Shown here: positions 1-6,406 of the stretch, piece after piece
Position numbering within the stretch: the first letter of the stretch is position 1
Layout of the letters: the number at the start of each line of letters is the position of its first letter
NCBI GenBank assembly: GCA_947175375.1
Contig: CAMWMT010000166.1
Coordinates: forward strand, 1 to 6,406
From: an uncultured Clostridiaceae bacterium
Lineage (GTDB): Bacteria > Bacillota > Clostridia > Lachnospirales > Lachnospiraceae
Direction: 5' to 3'
DNA length: 6,406 nt
The notes under the pieces: model-generated
Database searches by the model: none
Seen by the model: the letters and a program-made list of their open reading frames with translations, nothing else
What the model was told of the DNA's origin: nothing
Made by a program: the position numbers and the translations under genes

Positions 1-1
1 G

Positions 2-1000
2 AGCAGCCTGCAGGAATATATACGTCAGTTGGATCAGCAGGTAAATACGCTTATTTCTCAGATCACTGATCTTGAAGAGAAGCTGGAAGAGAAGAGAAGA
101 GAGATTGCGCAGAAAGCGGAAGAACTGAAGCAGGCAGAGGCAGAGGCGTCTGCACAGTATGAGCTGATGAAAAAAAGAATCTGCTATATGTATGAGCGGG
201 GAGAAGACTCTTTTCTTCTTCTGCTTTTGGAGTCCGGGAGCATTGCGGAGCTTTTAACCCGCGTGGACTACAGCAGGGAGATCTCTGATTATGACAGACG
301 AATGCAGGAGAAGCTGATAGAGCTTCGGGATACGATTGCAGCCTGCAAAGCCGCACTGGAAAAAGAGCAGGAAGAGCAGGAGATGCTTCTCGCAGAATTG
401 GAATCCCAGAAGGCAGCAGTAGAACGGGCGATCAGTGCGAAAACGCAGGAGATTGCAGAATACCAGGCTCGGATCGAATCCGCTTATGGTGAACAGGAAG
501 GATATATAGACCAGCTTAATGAACAGGAAAAGCTGCTGAAGGAGGTAGAACGTCAGATTGCAGCAGCGGCAGCTGCAAGAGCAGCGGCCACAGACGGTGA
601 CGGTGGAGCCTCCGGCTTTCTCTGGCCATGTCCTGCCAGCCGGAGGATTACCAGCGGTTTCGGAAACCGGGAAGCGCCTGTGCCGGGAGCGTCTTCTTAT
701 CATCAGGGAGTCGATGTGGGCGCACCCTCAGGTACAGCAATTGTCGCAGCAGCATCCGGACGGGTAACCACTTCGGCCTACAGCGGTTCTGCCGGTAATT
801 ATGTGGTGATCTCGCATGGAGGAGGAGTAAGCACCGTATATATGCATGCGTCGGCTCTGTATGTTTCAGAAGGAGAGTCGGTGTCCAGGGGACAGACGAT
901 AGCCGCTGTTGGTTCTACCGGGTTCTCGACCGGGCCGCACCTTCACTTTGGTGTGATCGTAAATGGAAATTATGTAAATCCGTTGAACTATGTGAAATAA
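2..1000 (+). CDS. Coiled-coil murein hydrolase, M23 (LytM) peptidase, 5'-truncated
   Basis: Probable secreted peptidoglycan endopeptidase that cuts wall cross-bridges during growth or division. The frame is open to the window edge, so the signal peptide and start are missing; 332 codons remain. Residues 1 to about 185 of the fragment are a charged coiled coil. Inside it, residues 59-95 carry the Arg...Tyr-x-x-Gly...Leu-rich...Arg pattern typical of EnvC/PcsB/CwlO-like hydrolases. An Ala-rich linker (about 183-198) leads to a C-terminal M23 domain. All expected zinc and catalytic residues are visible: H234 and D238 in HQGVD, H282 in YMH, and H313/H315 in HLHF. The domain therefore looks enzymatically active, unlike E. 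coli EnvC, whose LytM domain is degenerate. The S41 peptidase gene follows after 41 bp without an evident terminator, which suggests an operon. In relatives this pair commonly follows ftsE-ftsX; that context is inferred and lies outside the window. The family call is firm, the exact role is not. Confidence 0.9.
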   Translation, partial: SSLQEYIRQLDQQVNTLISQITDLEEKLEEKRREIAQKAEELKQAEAEASAQYELMKKRICYMYERGEDSFLLLLLESGSIAELLTRVDYSREISDYDRRMQEKLIELRDTIAACKAALEKEQEEQEMLLAELESQKAAVERAISAKTQEIAEYQARIESAYGEQEGYIDQLNEQEKLLKEVERQIAAAAAARAAATDGDGGASGFLWPCPASRRITSGFGNREAPVPGASSYHQGVDVGAPSGTAIVAAASGRVTTSAYSGSAGNYVVISHGGGVSTVYMHASALYVSEGESVSRGQTIAAVGSTGFSTGPHLHFGVIVNGNYVNPLNYVK

Positions 1001-1041
1001 CTTTTACATAGAATGGAAAGAAGAAAAAGGAGTGACAGCAG

Positions 1042-2220
1042 ATGGAAGACAGCAGAGAGAAGCATTCCTTCAAAAAAGGGATTGCCGCCGGTATGATACT
1101 GACGGTCATGATGTTTGCGCTTACCGGCTGTACAACAGCATATTTCCTGCCGCGTTATATGGGTAGAGGAAATACAAAAGAAAATAAACAGGTCAATGAC
1201 AAGATCCAGGAGCTGGATCAGTATATTGACCGGTATTATCTGTTTGACTATGAAGAAGAAGACGTAGAGAATGGAATATACAAAGGGCTGATGGCGGGAC
1301 TGGGAGATGTCTATACCGGCTATTATACGCCGGAAGAATATGCCAGCTTTATGGAGTCCTCCAATGGAAGCTACAGCGGGATCGGCGCCATGCTGAGTCA
1401 GGATTATTCCACAGGGATTATCTCCGTAGTACGGGCTTTTGACGGGTCGCCTGCTGCAGAGGCAGGGATGCAGACCGGGGATCTTCTCTATATGGTGGAA
1501 GGAGAAGAGGTCACAGGAAAGGATCTGTCTCTGGTTGTGACGGACCTCAAGGGTGTAGAAGGGACAGAGGTCCATATCAGCATTCTTCGTGGGACAGAGG
1601 TCATCGATCTGACCATGGTAAGAAGAAATATTGAGGTTCCTACGGTGGAAAGCCGTATGATCGATGCTCAGATCGGATATATCGCCATTACAGAGTTTGA
1701 TGATGTGACAGATGAACAGTTTATGGAAGCTCTGGATACCCTGGAGTCACAGGGAATGAAGAAGCTTATCATTGACCTGAGGGACAATGGTGGTGGTCTG
1801 GTGGATGTGACCTGTACGATCCTGGATCGTCTGCTTCCGGAGGGACTGATTGTCTATACAGAAGATAAGAACGGAAACCGCCAGGAAGAAACATCAGATG
1901 CAGAGAACTATTATTCCGGGGATATGGCAGTGCTTGTCAACGGAAATAGCGCCAGCGCGTCGGAGATTTTTGCTGGTGCCATCAAGGATTACGGTGTGGG
2001 AACTCTGATCGGAACACAGACCTTTGGAAAGGGTATCGTGCAGAGTCTGTTTCCGTTAAGTGATGGTTCTGCCATCAAGATCACCGTATCACGTTATTAT
2101 ACGCCTGCTGGGAATAACATTCATGAAGTGGGGATTACGCCGGATATCGTAGTGGAAGCAGGGGAGAATGCAGAAGAAGATCCTCAGCTTCAGAAAGCGA
2201 TCGAGGTATTAAGCAGGTAG
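1042..2220 (+). CDS. S41 family C-terminal processing peptidase with PDZ domain (CtpA/CtpB-like)
   Basis: Serine protease of the carboxyl-terminal processing family, acting outside the membrane on substrate C-termini or regulatory proteins. It has 392 residues. The start is ATG 1042, with AAGGAG at 1027-1032 nine bases upstream. Residues 12-30 form a short hydrophobic segment ending in the lipobox-like LTGC, so C30 may be lipidated; a plain signal anchor is the alternative. A helical region (about 45-105) precedes a PDZ domain (about 111-192), then the S41 core with DLRDNGGG at 245-252. The catalytic residues fit S305 (in NSASASE), K330 (in FGKG) and Q334. Their spacing (25 and 4 residues) equals the Ser309/Lys334/Gln338 triad of B. 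subtilis CtpB. In B. subtilis ctpB lies downstream of ftsEX and acts in sporulation signalling (SpoIVFA cleavage). Whether this protein does that, or processes the neighbouring hydrolase or division proteins, cannot be told from sequence. Confidence 0.95.
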   Translation: MEDSREKHSFKKGIAAGMILTVMMFALTGCTTAYFLPRYMGRGNTKENKQVNDKIQELDQYIDRYYLFDYEEEDVENGIYKGLMAGLGDVYTGYYTPEEYASFMESSNGSYSGIGAMLSQDYSTGIISVVRAFDGSPAAEAGMQTGDLLYMVEGEEVTGKDLSLVVTDLKGVEGTEVHISILRGTEVIDLTMVRRNIEVPTVESRMIDAQIGYIAITEFDDVTDEQFMEALDTLESQGMKKLIIDLRDNGGGLVDVTCTILDRLLPEGLIVYTEDKNGNRQEETSDAENYYSGDMAVLVNGNSASASEIFAGAIKDYGVGTLIGTQTFGKGIVQSLFPLSDGSAIKITVSRYYTPAGNNIHEVGITPDIVVEAGENAEEDPQLQKAIEVLSR

Positions 2221-2239
2221 AAGCAGCAGATAATAAGAC

Positions 2240-2343
2240 AGGGGACTGTTGCAAAACGTACTTCTGCCTGTCTGCTTAGCAACGTTCCAATCCATACAGC
2301 GTTGCTGAGCAGGCAGGTAGAATCGCATTTTGCAATAGCCCCT
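2240..2343 (+). repeat. 104-bp imperfect palindrome, MITE-like; possible terminator
   Basis: The left arm (2240-2284) pairs with the right arm (2300-2343) around a 15-nt loop (2285-2299). By hand I count 44 pairing positions: 36 Watson-Crick, 5 G-U in the + strand transcript and 3 mismatches (2257/2327, 2260/2324, 2261/2323), plus one bulged A at 2245. The left terminus GGGACTGTTGCAAA (2242-2255) differs by one base from the published IS26 (IS6-family) end GGCACTGTTGCAAA. The right terminus read inward, GGGGCTATTGCAAA, matches it at 11 of 14 positions. There is no ORF inside, and I see no 8-bp target duplication in the flanks. It begins 20 bp after the S41 stop. Its base is GGGG/CCCC followed by TTTT (2343-2346), so it could end transcription of the upstream genes. 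Either an old non-autonomous mobile element or a dedicated RNA hairpin would fit; the structure itself is certain. Confidence 0.75.
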
Positions 2344-2409
2344 TTTGCTTATATATAGAGGAGTATATGGAAATTTAAGAACTTTTTTCTTTATTTGGCA
2401 GAGTAACTT

Positions 2410-2418
2410 TGCTATAAT
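2410..2418 (+). promoter_or_regulatory. Extended -10 promoter of the PBP gene
   Basis: TGCTATAAT has a perfect TATAAT at 2413-2418 with the TG dinucleotide of an extended -10 one base upstream, matching vegetative sigma-A promoters. No good -35 lies at 16-18 bp: the position holds T-rich TTTATT, while TTGGCA (2395-2400) is only 12 bp away. An extended -10 can work with a weak -35. Transcription would begin near 2425, followed directly by the ribosome binding site AAAGGAGG (2428-2435), seven bases before ATG 2443. The PBP gene is thus likely its own transcription unit, separated from the upstream genes by the palindrome. Confidence 0.7.
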
Positions 2419-2442
2419 AGACAGAATAAAGGAGGCTGACAA

Positions 2443-5232
2443 ATGAACTACAGTAAAAAAGGCACCTCCAGAAAGCAGAAGGCACTAAGATCCAATAAAG
2501 CCAAAATAGGTAAAAAGGTATGTGTCGTCTTTCTGAAGACACTGCTGGTACTGATCCTTGCAGTGGGTGTTGCAGGACTGTGCGGCGGCATCGGTATTGT
2601 AAAAGGCGTGATCGAAAATGCACCGGATATTACAAGTTCCAGTGTACTGCCAAGAGGCTATAAGTCGACCGTATACGACGTAGAGGGAAACAAAACGGCG
2701 GAGTTGGTTGCGGAAGGAACCAACCGGACTTATGTGAAGATAGAAAATATTCCCAAATATGTGCAACAGGCATTTATAGCGATCGAGGATGAACGTTTCT
2801 ATGAACATAACGGGATCGACCTCAAAGGAATCCTTCGTGCAGGAGTAACGTATGTGGCAAGCGGATTCAATGAGACCCAGGGCGGCAGTACGATCACACA
2901 ACAGCTTTTGAAAAATAATGTATTTGACTTTATGTCAGAGAACGGGATGGCAGATAAGATCGAGAGAAAGCTGCAGGAACAGTATCTGGCTGTGAAGCTG
3001 GAAGAGGTCATGACCAAGGATGAGATCCTGGAGAGCTATTTGAATACGATCAATCTGGGGCAGAATTCTCTTGGAGTGCAGGCGGCGGCCAACCGGTATT
3101 TTGGAAAAAATGTCAGTGAGCTTACTCTGTCTGAGGCATCCGTGCTGGCAGCAATCACTAAGAGCCCTAATGCCTATAATCCGATCACTCATCCGGATGA
3201 TAATGCCACCAGAAGGACATATGTGCTTCAGTATATGGTGGATCAGGGGTATATCTCCCAGAGCAAATATGAAGAGGCAATGGAAGATGATGTCTATTCC
3301 CGGATCAGGGAATACAATGCGGAGACAGAGACTACCAATACCGTCTATTCCTATTTTGATGATGAAGTGATTGATCAGGTGAGAAATGATCTGGTGGAAA
3401 AAGCAGGATATTCAGAGACCCAGGCGTTTAATGTGCTGTACAGTGGTGGTCTGAAGATCTATACCACGCAGGACCCAAAGATCCAGAAGATCCTGGATGA
3501 GGAATTTGCGAATTCGTCCAATTTCCCGGCAAACAGTAAAGTCGGTCTAGAGTGGGCCATGAGTGTCGTGAAGAAAGACGGCGAGACGACGAATTACAGC
3601 CAGGAAATGCTGTCGGCGTGGTTTAAGCAGACGGACAAGGATTATGAGATCCTATATAATACAGAGGAAGATGCCCGGGCAGCCATTGATGAATATGTTG
3701 CTACGCTTGGGATCACCGATGAGGATACGGTATATGAGCGCTGCGAATTCACGATTCAGCCTCAGGCTTCCATGGTCATCATGAATCAGAGCACAGGAGA
3801 AGTGGTGGCAATGATCGGAGGCAGAGGCGAGAAAACTGGAAACCGTACCCTGAACAGGTCATCTGATGCCTGCAGAAATCCAGGTTCCACTTTTAAAGTA
3901 GTCGCATCCTATGCCCCTGCTTTTGAAGCACTGGGATATGGACCGGGAACGGTCCAGTATGATGGTCCTTTCGCATACAATGAGGGGGGACGCCAGGGAC
4001 GTCTGGTCAACAACTGGGATAAAAGTACCCAATACCGTGGATGGACGACACTCCGTGAGGGTATTACCCGTTCCATGAATGTCATGGCAGTGAAGACGAT
4101 TACAGATGTCACACCTACAGTAGCAGTGGATTATCTTCTGAAGTTTGGTTTTACATCCCTGGTGTTGGAGGGTCCCAACGCAGATTATAATCAGTCCGCT
4201 GCTCTCGGAGGTCTGACAAATGGTGTCTCTAACCTGGAGCTGACCGCAGCTTATGCTGCCATAGCTAACAAGGGTTCCTATATCAGACCGAGGCTGTATA
4301 CCAAAGTGGTTGATAATGATGGGAATGTGATACTTGATAATCAGCCGGAGACAACGCAGGTGATCTCGGAACAGAACGCATGGCTTCTGGTGGACTGCAT
4401 GAAAGATGTGGTAAATGGAGCGGGCGGTACTGGTTCCAAAGCCAGGATCAGTGGTATGACAACGGCTGGAAAGACTGGTACGACTTCCAAGAACGTGGAT
4501 GTGTGGTTTGAAGGTATGACACCATATTATACCGCGGGAATCTGGGTCGGATATGATAACAATGGCTATAACCACAGTTTGAACAGCGAAGAGATCAATT
4601 TCCATAAACAGCTCTGGGCCACTGTCATGACTAGAGTGCATGAAGGGCTGGAAAATAAAGATTTCGAGAAGCCATCCGGCATCGTGCAGTGTGTGATCTG
4701 TACGAAGTCAGGAAAACTCGCAGTAGGCGGTCTGTGTGATGCAGACGGGCGTTCCGGTATTGTGAGGAATGAATATTTTGTGGAAGGAAAGCAGCCTACA
4801 GAGATCTGCGACCATCATGTAGCAGTCAGTATCTGTGTGGATACGGGACTTCTTGCTACCAGCATGTGTCCGAACCGGGTGCCGCAGGCGAAGGTTCTGC
4901 TGCCGGCGATGCAGTCAGGTGTGGCAGAAGCCGTAACGCTGGATACAGCCTATGGAATCAATAATAATCTTCCGGCAGCGACATGTACGCTGCATACAGG
5001 CGGTGTCTACGTTCCCAGTGAGTATGAGCTGACCGGGAGCAATCCGGCAGCAGTGCCGGATCCGAACGCGGCTGCTGATCCCAACGCCGGAGCCGATCCA
5101 AACGCAGCTGCTGACTCGAATGCGGTTGCCGATCCAAACGCGACTGCTGACCCAAATGCTGGAGTCGATCCGAATGCAGGCGTGGATCCCAATGCGGTCG
5201 CAGTACCGGAAGTGCCTGCTGCCGGTGAATGA
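2443..5232 (+). CDS. Class A penicillin-binding protein (GT51 transglycosylase / transpeptidase), PBP1A-type
   Basis: Bifunctional wall synthase that polymerises lipid II into glycan strands and cross-links the peptides outside the membrane. It has 929 residues, with start ATG 2443 preceded by AAAGGAGG. A basic cytoplasmic tail (1-25) and one membrane helix (about 26-54) make it a type II membrane protein. The GT51 domain (about 75-250) shows EDERFYEHNGID with putative catalytic E115, GGSTITQQ (147-154), ERKLQEQYLAVKLE (174-187), KDEILESYLN (192-201) and GVQAAANRYFGK (211-222). A linker region (about 285-430) precedes the transpeptidase domain (about 430-740). All three active-site motifs are intact: S482-T-F-K485, S544-M-N546 and K677-T-G679. 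A C-terminal extension follows, with cysteines 750, 753, 765, 789, 798, 809 and 848. The tail (873-920) is eight D-P-N-A-x-x hexapeptides. The gene has its own promoter upstream and a strong terminator downstream, so it is probably monocistronic. I give no gene symbol because paralogues in these genomes make ponA uncertain. Confidence 0.97.
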   Translation: MNYSKKGTSRKQKALRSNKAKIGKKVCVVFLKTLLVLILAVGVAGLCGGIGIVKGVIENAPDITSSSVLPRGYKSTVYDVEGNKTAELVAEGTNRTYVKIENIPKYVQQAFIAIEDERFYEHNGIDLKGILRAGVTYVASGFNETQGGSTITQQLLKNNVFDFMSENGMADKIERKLQEQYLAVKLEEVMTKDEILESYLNTINLGQNSLGVQAAANRYFGKNVSELTLSEASVLAAITKSPNAYNPITHPDDNATRRTYVLQYMVDQGYISQSKYEEAMEDDVYSRIREYNAETETTNTVYSYFDDEVIDQVRNDLVEKAGYSETQAFNVLYSGGLKIYTTQDPKIQKILDEEFANSSNFPANSKVGLEWAMSVVKKDGETTNYSQEMLSAWFKQTDKDYEILYNTEEDARAAIDEYVATLGITDEDTVYERCEFTIQPQASMVIMNQSTGEVVAMIGGRGEKTGNRTLNRSSDACRNPGSTFKVVASYAPAFEALGYGPGTVQYDGPFAYNEGGRQGRLVNNWDKSTQYRGWTTLREGITRSMNVMAVKTITDVTPTVAVDYLLKFGFTSLVLEGPNADYNQSAALGGLTNGVSNLELTAAYAAIANKGSYIRPRLYTKVVDNDGNVILDNQPETTQVISEQNAWLLVDCMKDVVNGAGGTGSKARISGMTTAGKTGTTSKNVDVWFEGMTPYYTAGIWVGYDNNGYNHSLNSEEINFHKQLWATVMTRVHEGLENKDFEKPSGIVQCVICTKSGKLAVGGLCDADGRSGIVRNEYFVEGKQPTEICDHHVAVSICVDTGLLATSMCPNRVPQAKVLLPAMQSGVAEAVTLDTAYGINNNLPAATCTLHTGGVYVPSEYELTGSNPAAVPDPNAAADPNAGADPNAAADSNAVADPNATADPNAGVDPNAGVDPNAVAVPEVPAAGE
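5059..5202 (+). repeat. Eight tandem 18-bp units encoding D-P-N-A-x-x
   Basis: Eight in-frame hexapeptide units (residues 873-920 of the PBP) read DPNA followed by two small residues (AA, GA, AA, VA, TA, GV, GV, VA in order). The only core change is S for P in the fourth unit. At the DNA level no two units are identical: Asp, Pro, Asn and Ala codons vary from unit to unit. A short Val/Pro/Ala/Glu tail of nine residues ends the protein. The segment is probably disordered, possibly a spacer in the wall. Confidence 0.93.
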
Positions 5233-5261
5233 GTTTTTTTAAATATTGTGTAATTAAAAAT

Positions 5262-5310
5262 AGGGTATCGCCCGATCATTTGCTTTTCATGATCCCGCGA
5301 TACCCTTTTT
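5262..5310 (+). terminator. Rho-independent terminator after the PBP gene
   Basis: The outer stem pairs AGGGTATCGC (5262-5271) with GCGATACCCT (5297-5306). A 2x2 internal loop separates it from an inner stem GATCAT (5274-5279) with ATGATC (5289-5294) and a 9-nt loop. A run of T (5306-5310) follows. On the other side AAAAA (5256-5260) would give a U-run on the opposite strand, so it could terminate both ways. It begins 29 bp after the PBP stop and insulates the sporulation operon from read-through. Confidence 0.93.
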
Positions 5311-5392
5311 ATGCTTATCTGTCTATAGCTGCCTTGTCCGATAAAGCAGATTCCCGATTATTGAGAAGCTGGTCCGGACAACAAAATTTACG

Positions 5393-5421
5393 GTCATAAA
5401 ACCTGTCCGCTCTCATATATT
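5393..5421 (+). promoter_or_regulatory. Candidate sigma-E promoter for the spoIIIA operon
   Basis: GTCATAAA (5393-5400) resembles the sigma-E -35 (KMATATT core), and CATATATT (5414-5421) resembles its -10 (CATACA-T). The spacer is 13 bp, slightly short of the usual 14-15. spoIIIA operons are transcribed by sigma-E in the mother cell, so the position just before spoIIIAA fits. A caveat is that the predicted start near 5428 would fall inside the AAGGAG Shine-Dalgarno sequence (5427-5432), leaving a leader of only about 14 nt. No better match to a sigma-E -10 was seen elsewhere in 5311-5441. Confidence 0.45.
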
Positions 5422-5441
5422 GAGATAAGGAGCTGGACAAC

Positions 5442-6356
5442 ATGAGATATGATGAATTGTCTTCCATCTTTCCGAAGTTTTTGAAAGAGGTACTGGAAGA
5501 ATTAAAAATGGATATCAGGAATCTGCAGGAAATGAGGATCCGGGTAGAGCAGCCGGTTCTTGTCCGGTGCGGGAACCGGGAATACCAATCGGCGGCAGTG
5601 ATGAAGACAGAACAGGTCCGGGAGATTCTTGTCTATCTCTCCAATTATTCACTGTATGCTTATGAAGAGGAGGTTCGCCGGGGATTTTTAACTCTGCCGG
5701 GAGGGCATCGGGTAGGAATTGCAGGGAGAACGATCCTGGAGGGCGGGAAAGTCAGGACGATCAAAGATGTGTCATCTCTGAATATCCGGTTTGCGCATGA
5801 GGTAAAAGGTTGTGCGGATAAATTGCTTCCATATCTTAGAAATGGGAAGACACTTTTGCACACATTGATCGCATCGGCTCCCGGGCATGGGAAGACGACA
5901 CTGCTCCGGGACTGTGTCCGGCAGATCTCGGATGGAGACACAGCACATCCGGGCATGGCAGTAGGAGTGGTGGATGAGCGGTCGGAGATCGCAGGAAGCT
6001 TTCGCGGGATTCCGGGCAATGATATAGGCATGAGGACCGATGTGTTGGACGGGTGTCCCAAGGCAGAGGGAATGCTTATGCTGATTCGTTCCATGGCCCC
6101 GCAGGTGGTAGCGGTGGATGAAGTCGGGAGCCGGGAAGATCTGGCGGCGCTGGCGTCTGCTATGAACTGCGGATGTGTGCTGCTGGCGACCGTTCATGGC
6201 AGCAGTATGGAGGAATTAAAGAGCAGGCCTGTCCTGAAAGAATTGGTTGAAATGAGGCTGTTTGAACGGTATGTATTTCTGGAAGGGATGGGACAGGTCC
6301 GGCAGATACTGGGACAGATGGAAAAACCGGTGGCGATGGGAGGAACGGGATGCTGA
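5442..6356 (+). CDS. spoIIIAA: Stage III sporulation protein AA, SpoIIIA channel ATPase
   Basis: Secretion-type ATPase of the SpoIIIA-SpoIIQ channel, which links mother cell and forespore during engulfment and keeps the forespore active. It acts on the mother-cell side of the outer forespore membrane. It has 304 residues, close to the B. subtilis protein (about 307). The start is ATG 5442, with AAGGAG (5427-5432) nine bases upstream. An N-terminal domain carries LQEMRIRVEQP (28-38) and the family stretch GFLTLPGGHRVGIAGR (81-96), followed by SSLNIRFAHE (111-120). The P-loop is SAPGHGKTT (145-153), with Ser at the usual first Gly. DERSEIA (178-184) is a further conserved block. Walker B is VVAVDE, with D226 and E227. 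There is no signal peptide or membrane segment, as expected for a cytoplasmic ATPase. Its last bases overlap spoIIIAB by 7 bp, which implies translational coupling. Confidence 0.97.
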   Translation: MRYDELSSIFPKFLKEVLEELKMDIRNLQEMRIRVEQPVLVRCGNREYQSAAVMKTEQVREILVYLSNYSLYAYEEEVRRGFLTLPGGHRVGIAGRTILEGGKVRTIKDVSSLNIRFAHEVKGCADKLLPYLRNGKTLLHTLIASAPGHGKTTLLRDCVRQISDGDTAHPGMAVGVVDERSEIAGSFRGIPGNDIGMRTDVLDGCPKAEGMLMLIRSMAPQVVAVDEVGSREDLAALASAMNCGCVLLATVHGSSMEELKSRPVLKELVEMRLFERYVFLEGMGQVRQILGQMEKPVAMGGTGC

Positions 6357-6406
6357 AGGGTCTTGGGATGTTGTGTATCCTGGCAGGAAGTACCGGGATC
6401 GGCATG
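6350..6406 (+). CDS. spoIIIAB: Stage III sporulation protein AB, N-terminal fragment cut by the window end
   Basis: Nineteen codons are visible, beginning M-L-K-G-L-G and continuing as a hydrophobic stretch. This fits the N-terminal membrane segment of SpoIIIAB, a mother-cell membrane protein of the SpoIIIA complex. The start ATG overlaps the spoIIIAA stop (ATGCTGA, 6350-6356), with GGGAGG (6338-6343) six bases upstream. This is the conserved spoIIIA gene order; spoIIIAC to spoIIIAH would be expected beyond the window. The identification rests mainly on position and the short N-terminus. Confidence 0.88.
   Translation, partial: MLKGLGMLCILAGSTGIGM

Noticed and set aside
29..31. TTG as a start codon for the M23 gene
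   Set aside because: The frame is open to the window edge, the coiled-coil pattern continues upstream of it, and there is no ribosome binding site; the gene is simply truncated.
254..703. 149-codon open frame on the - strand within the M23 gene
   Set aside because: It lies opposite a repetitive coiled-coil coding region and shows no domain or start signal.
2233..2350. Target-site duplication flanking the palindrome
   Set aside because: The 8-bp flanks (ATAAGACA and TTTTGCTT) do not match as direct repeats, so there is no visible insertion footprint.
2358..2378. GAGGAG followed by ATG (2367) in the PBP upstream region
   Set aside because: The frame stops after three codons (M-E-I) and the spacing is only three bases; it also lies upstream of the likely transcription start.
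2395..2400. TTGGCA as the -35 element of the PBP promoter
   Set aside because: It lies only 12 bp from the -10 hexamer, too close for a normal sigma-A promoter.
3859..4641. 260-codon open frame on the - strand within the PBP gene
   Set aside because: It is antisense to the conserved transpeptidase motifs, has no ribosome binding site and its translation resembles no protein family I know; it is a shadow of the real gene.

Overview
The window looks like a chromosomal segment of an endospore-forming, low-to-mid GC Firmicute, most likely a Clostridia/Lachnospiraceae-type gut anaerobe. The reasons are strong AGGAG ribosome binding sites, the start of a spoIIIA sporulation operon, and a clostridial-style class A penicillin-binding protein with a cysteine-bearing C-terminal extension. 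The taxon is inferred from gene content and protein style, not from a database match. All supported genes lie on the + strand.

Layout: (1) 2-1000 is the 3' part of a coiled-coil/M23 peptidoglycan hydrolase gene that enters the window already open. (2) 1042-2220 is an S41 (CtpA/CtpB-type) serine peptidase with a PDZ domain, 41 bp downstream and probably co-transcribed. In many Firmicutes this pair follows ftsE-ftsX, which would lie upstream of the window. (3) 2221-2442 is intergenic. It holds a striking 104-bp imperfect palindrome (2240-2343) with IS-like ends, which may also terminate transcription, followed by an extended -10 promoter. (4) 2443-5232 is a bifunctional class A PBP (GT51 transglycosylase plus transpeptidase). 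Its tail carries seven cysteines and ends in eight D-P-N-A-x-x hexapeptide repeats. (5) 5233-5441 is intergenic, with a strong Rho-independent terminator and then a candidate sigma-E promoter. (6) 5442-6356 is spoIIIAA, the ATPase of the mother-cell SpoIIIA-SpoIIQ channel, followed with a 7-bp overlap by the first 19 codons of spoIIIAB (6350 to the window end).

The first three genes share one theme, building and remodelling the cell wall: a hydrolase and a processing protease likely tied to division, then a wall synthase in its own transcription unit. The last two begin a separate sporulation operon. I found no clear previously undescribed system. The parts most worth a second look are the 104-bp palindrome, the PBP repeat tail, and the very short leader implied by the candidate sigma-E promoter.
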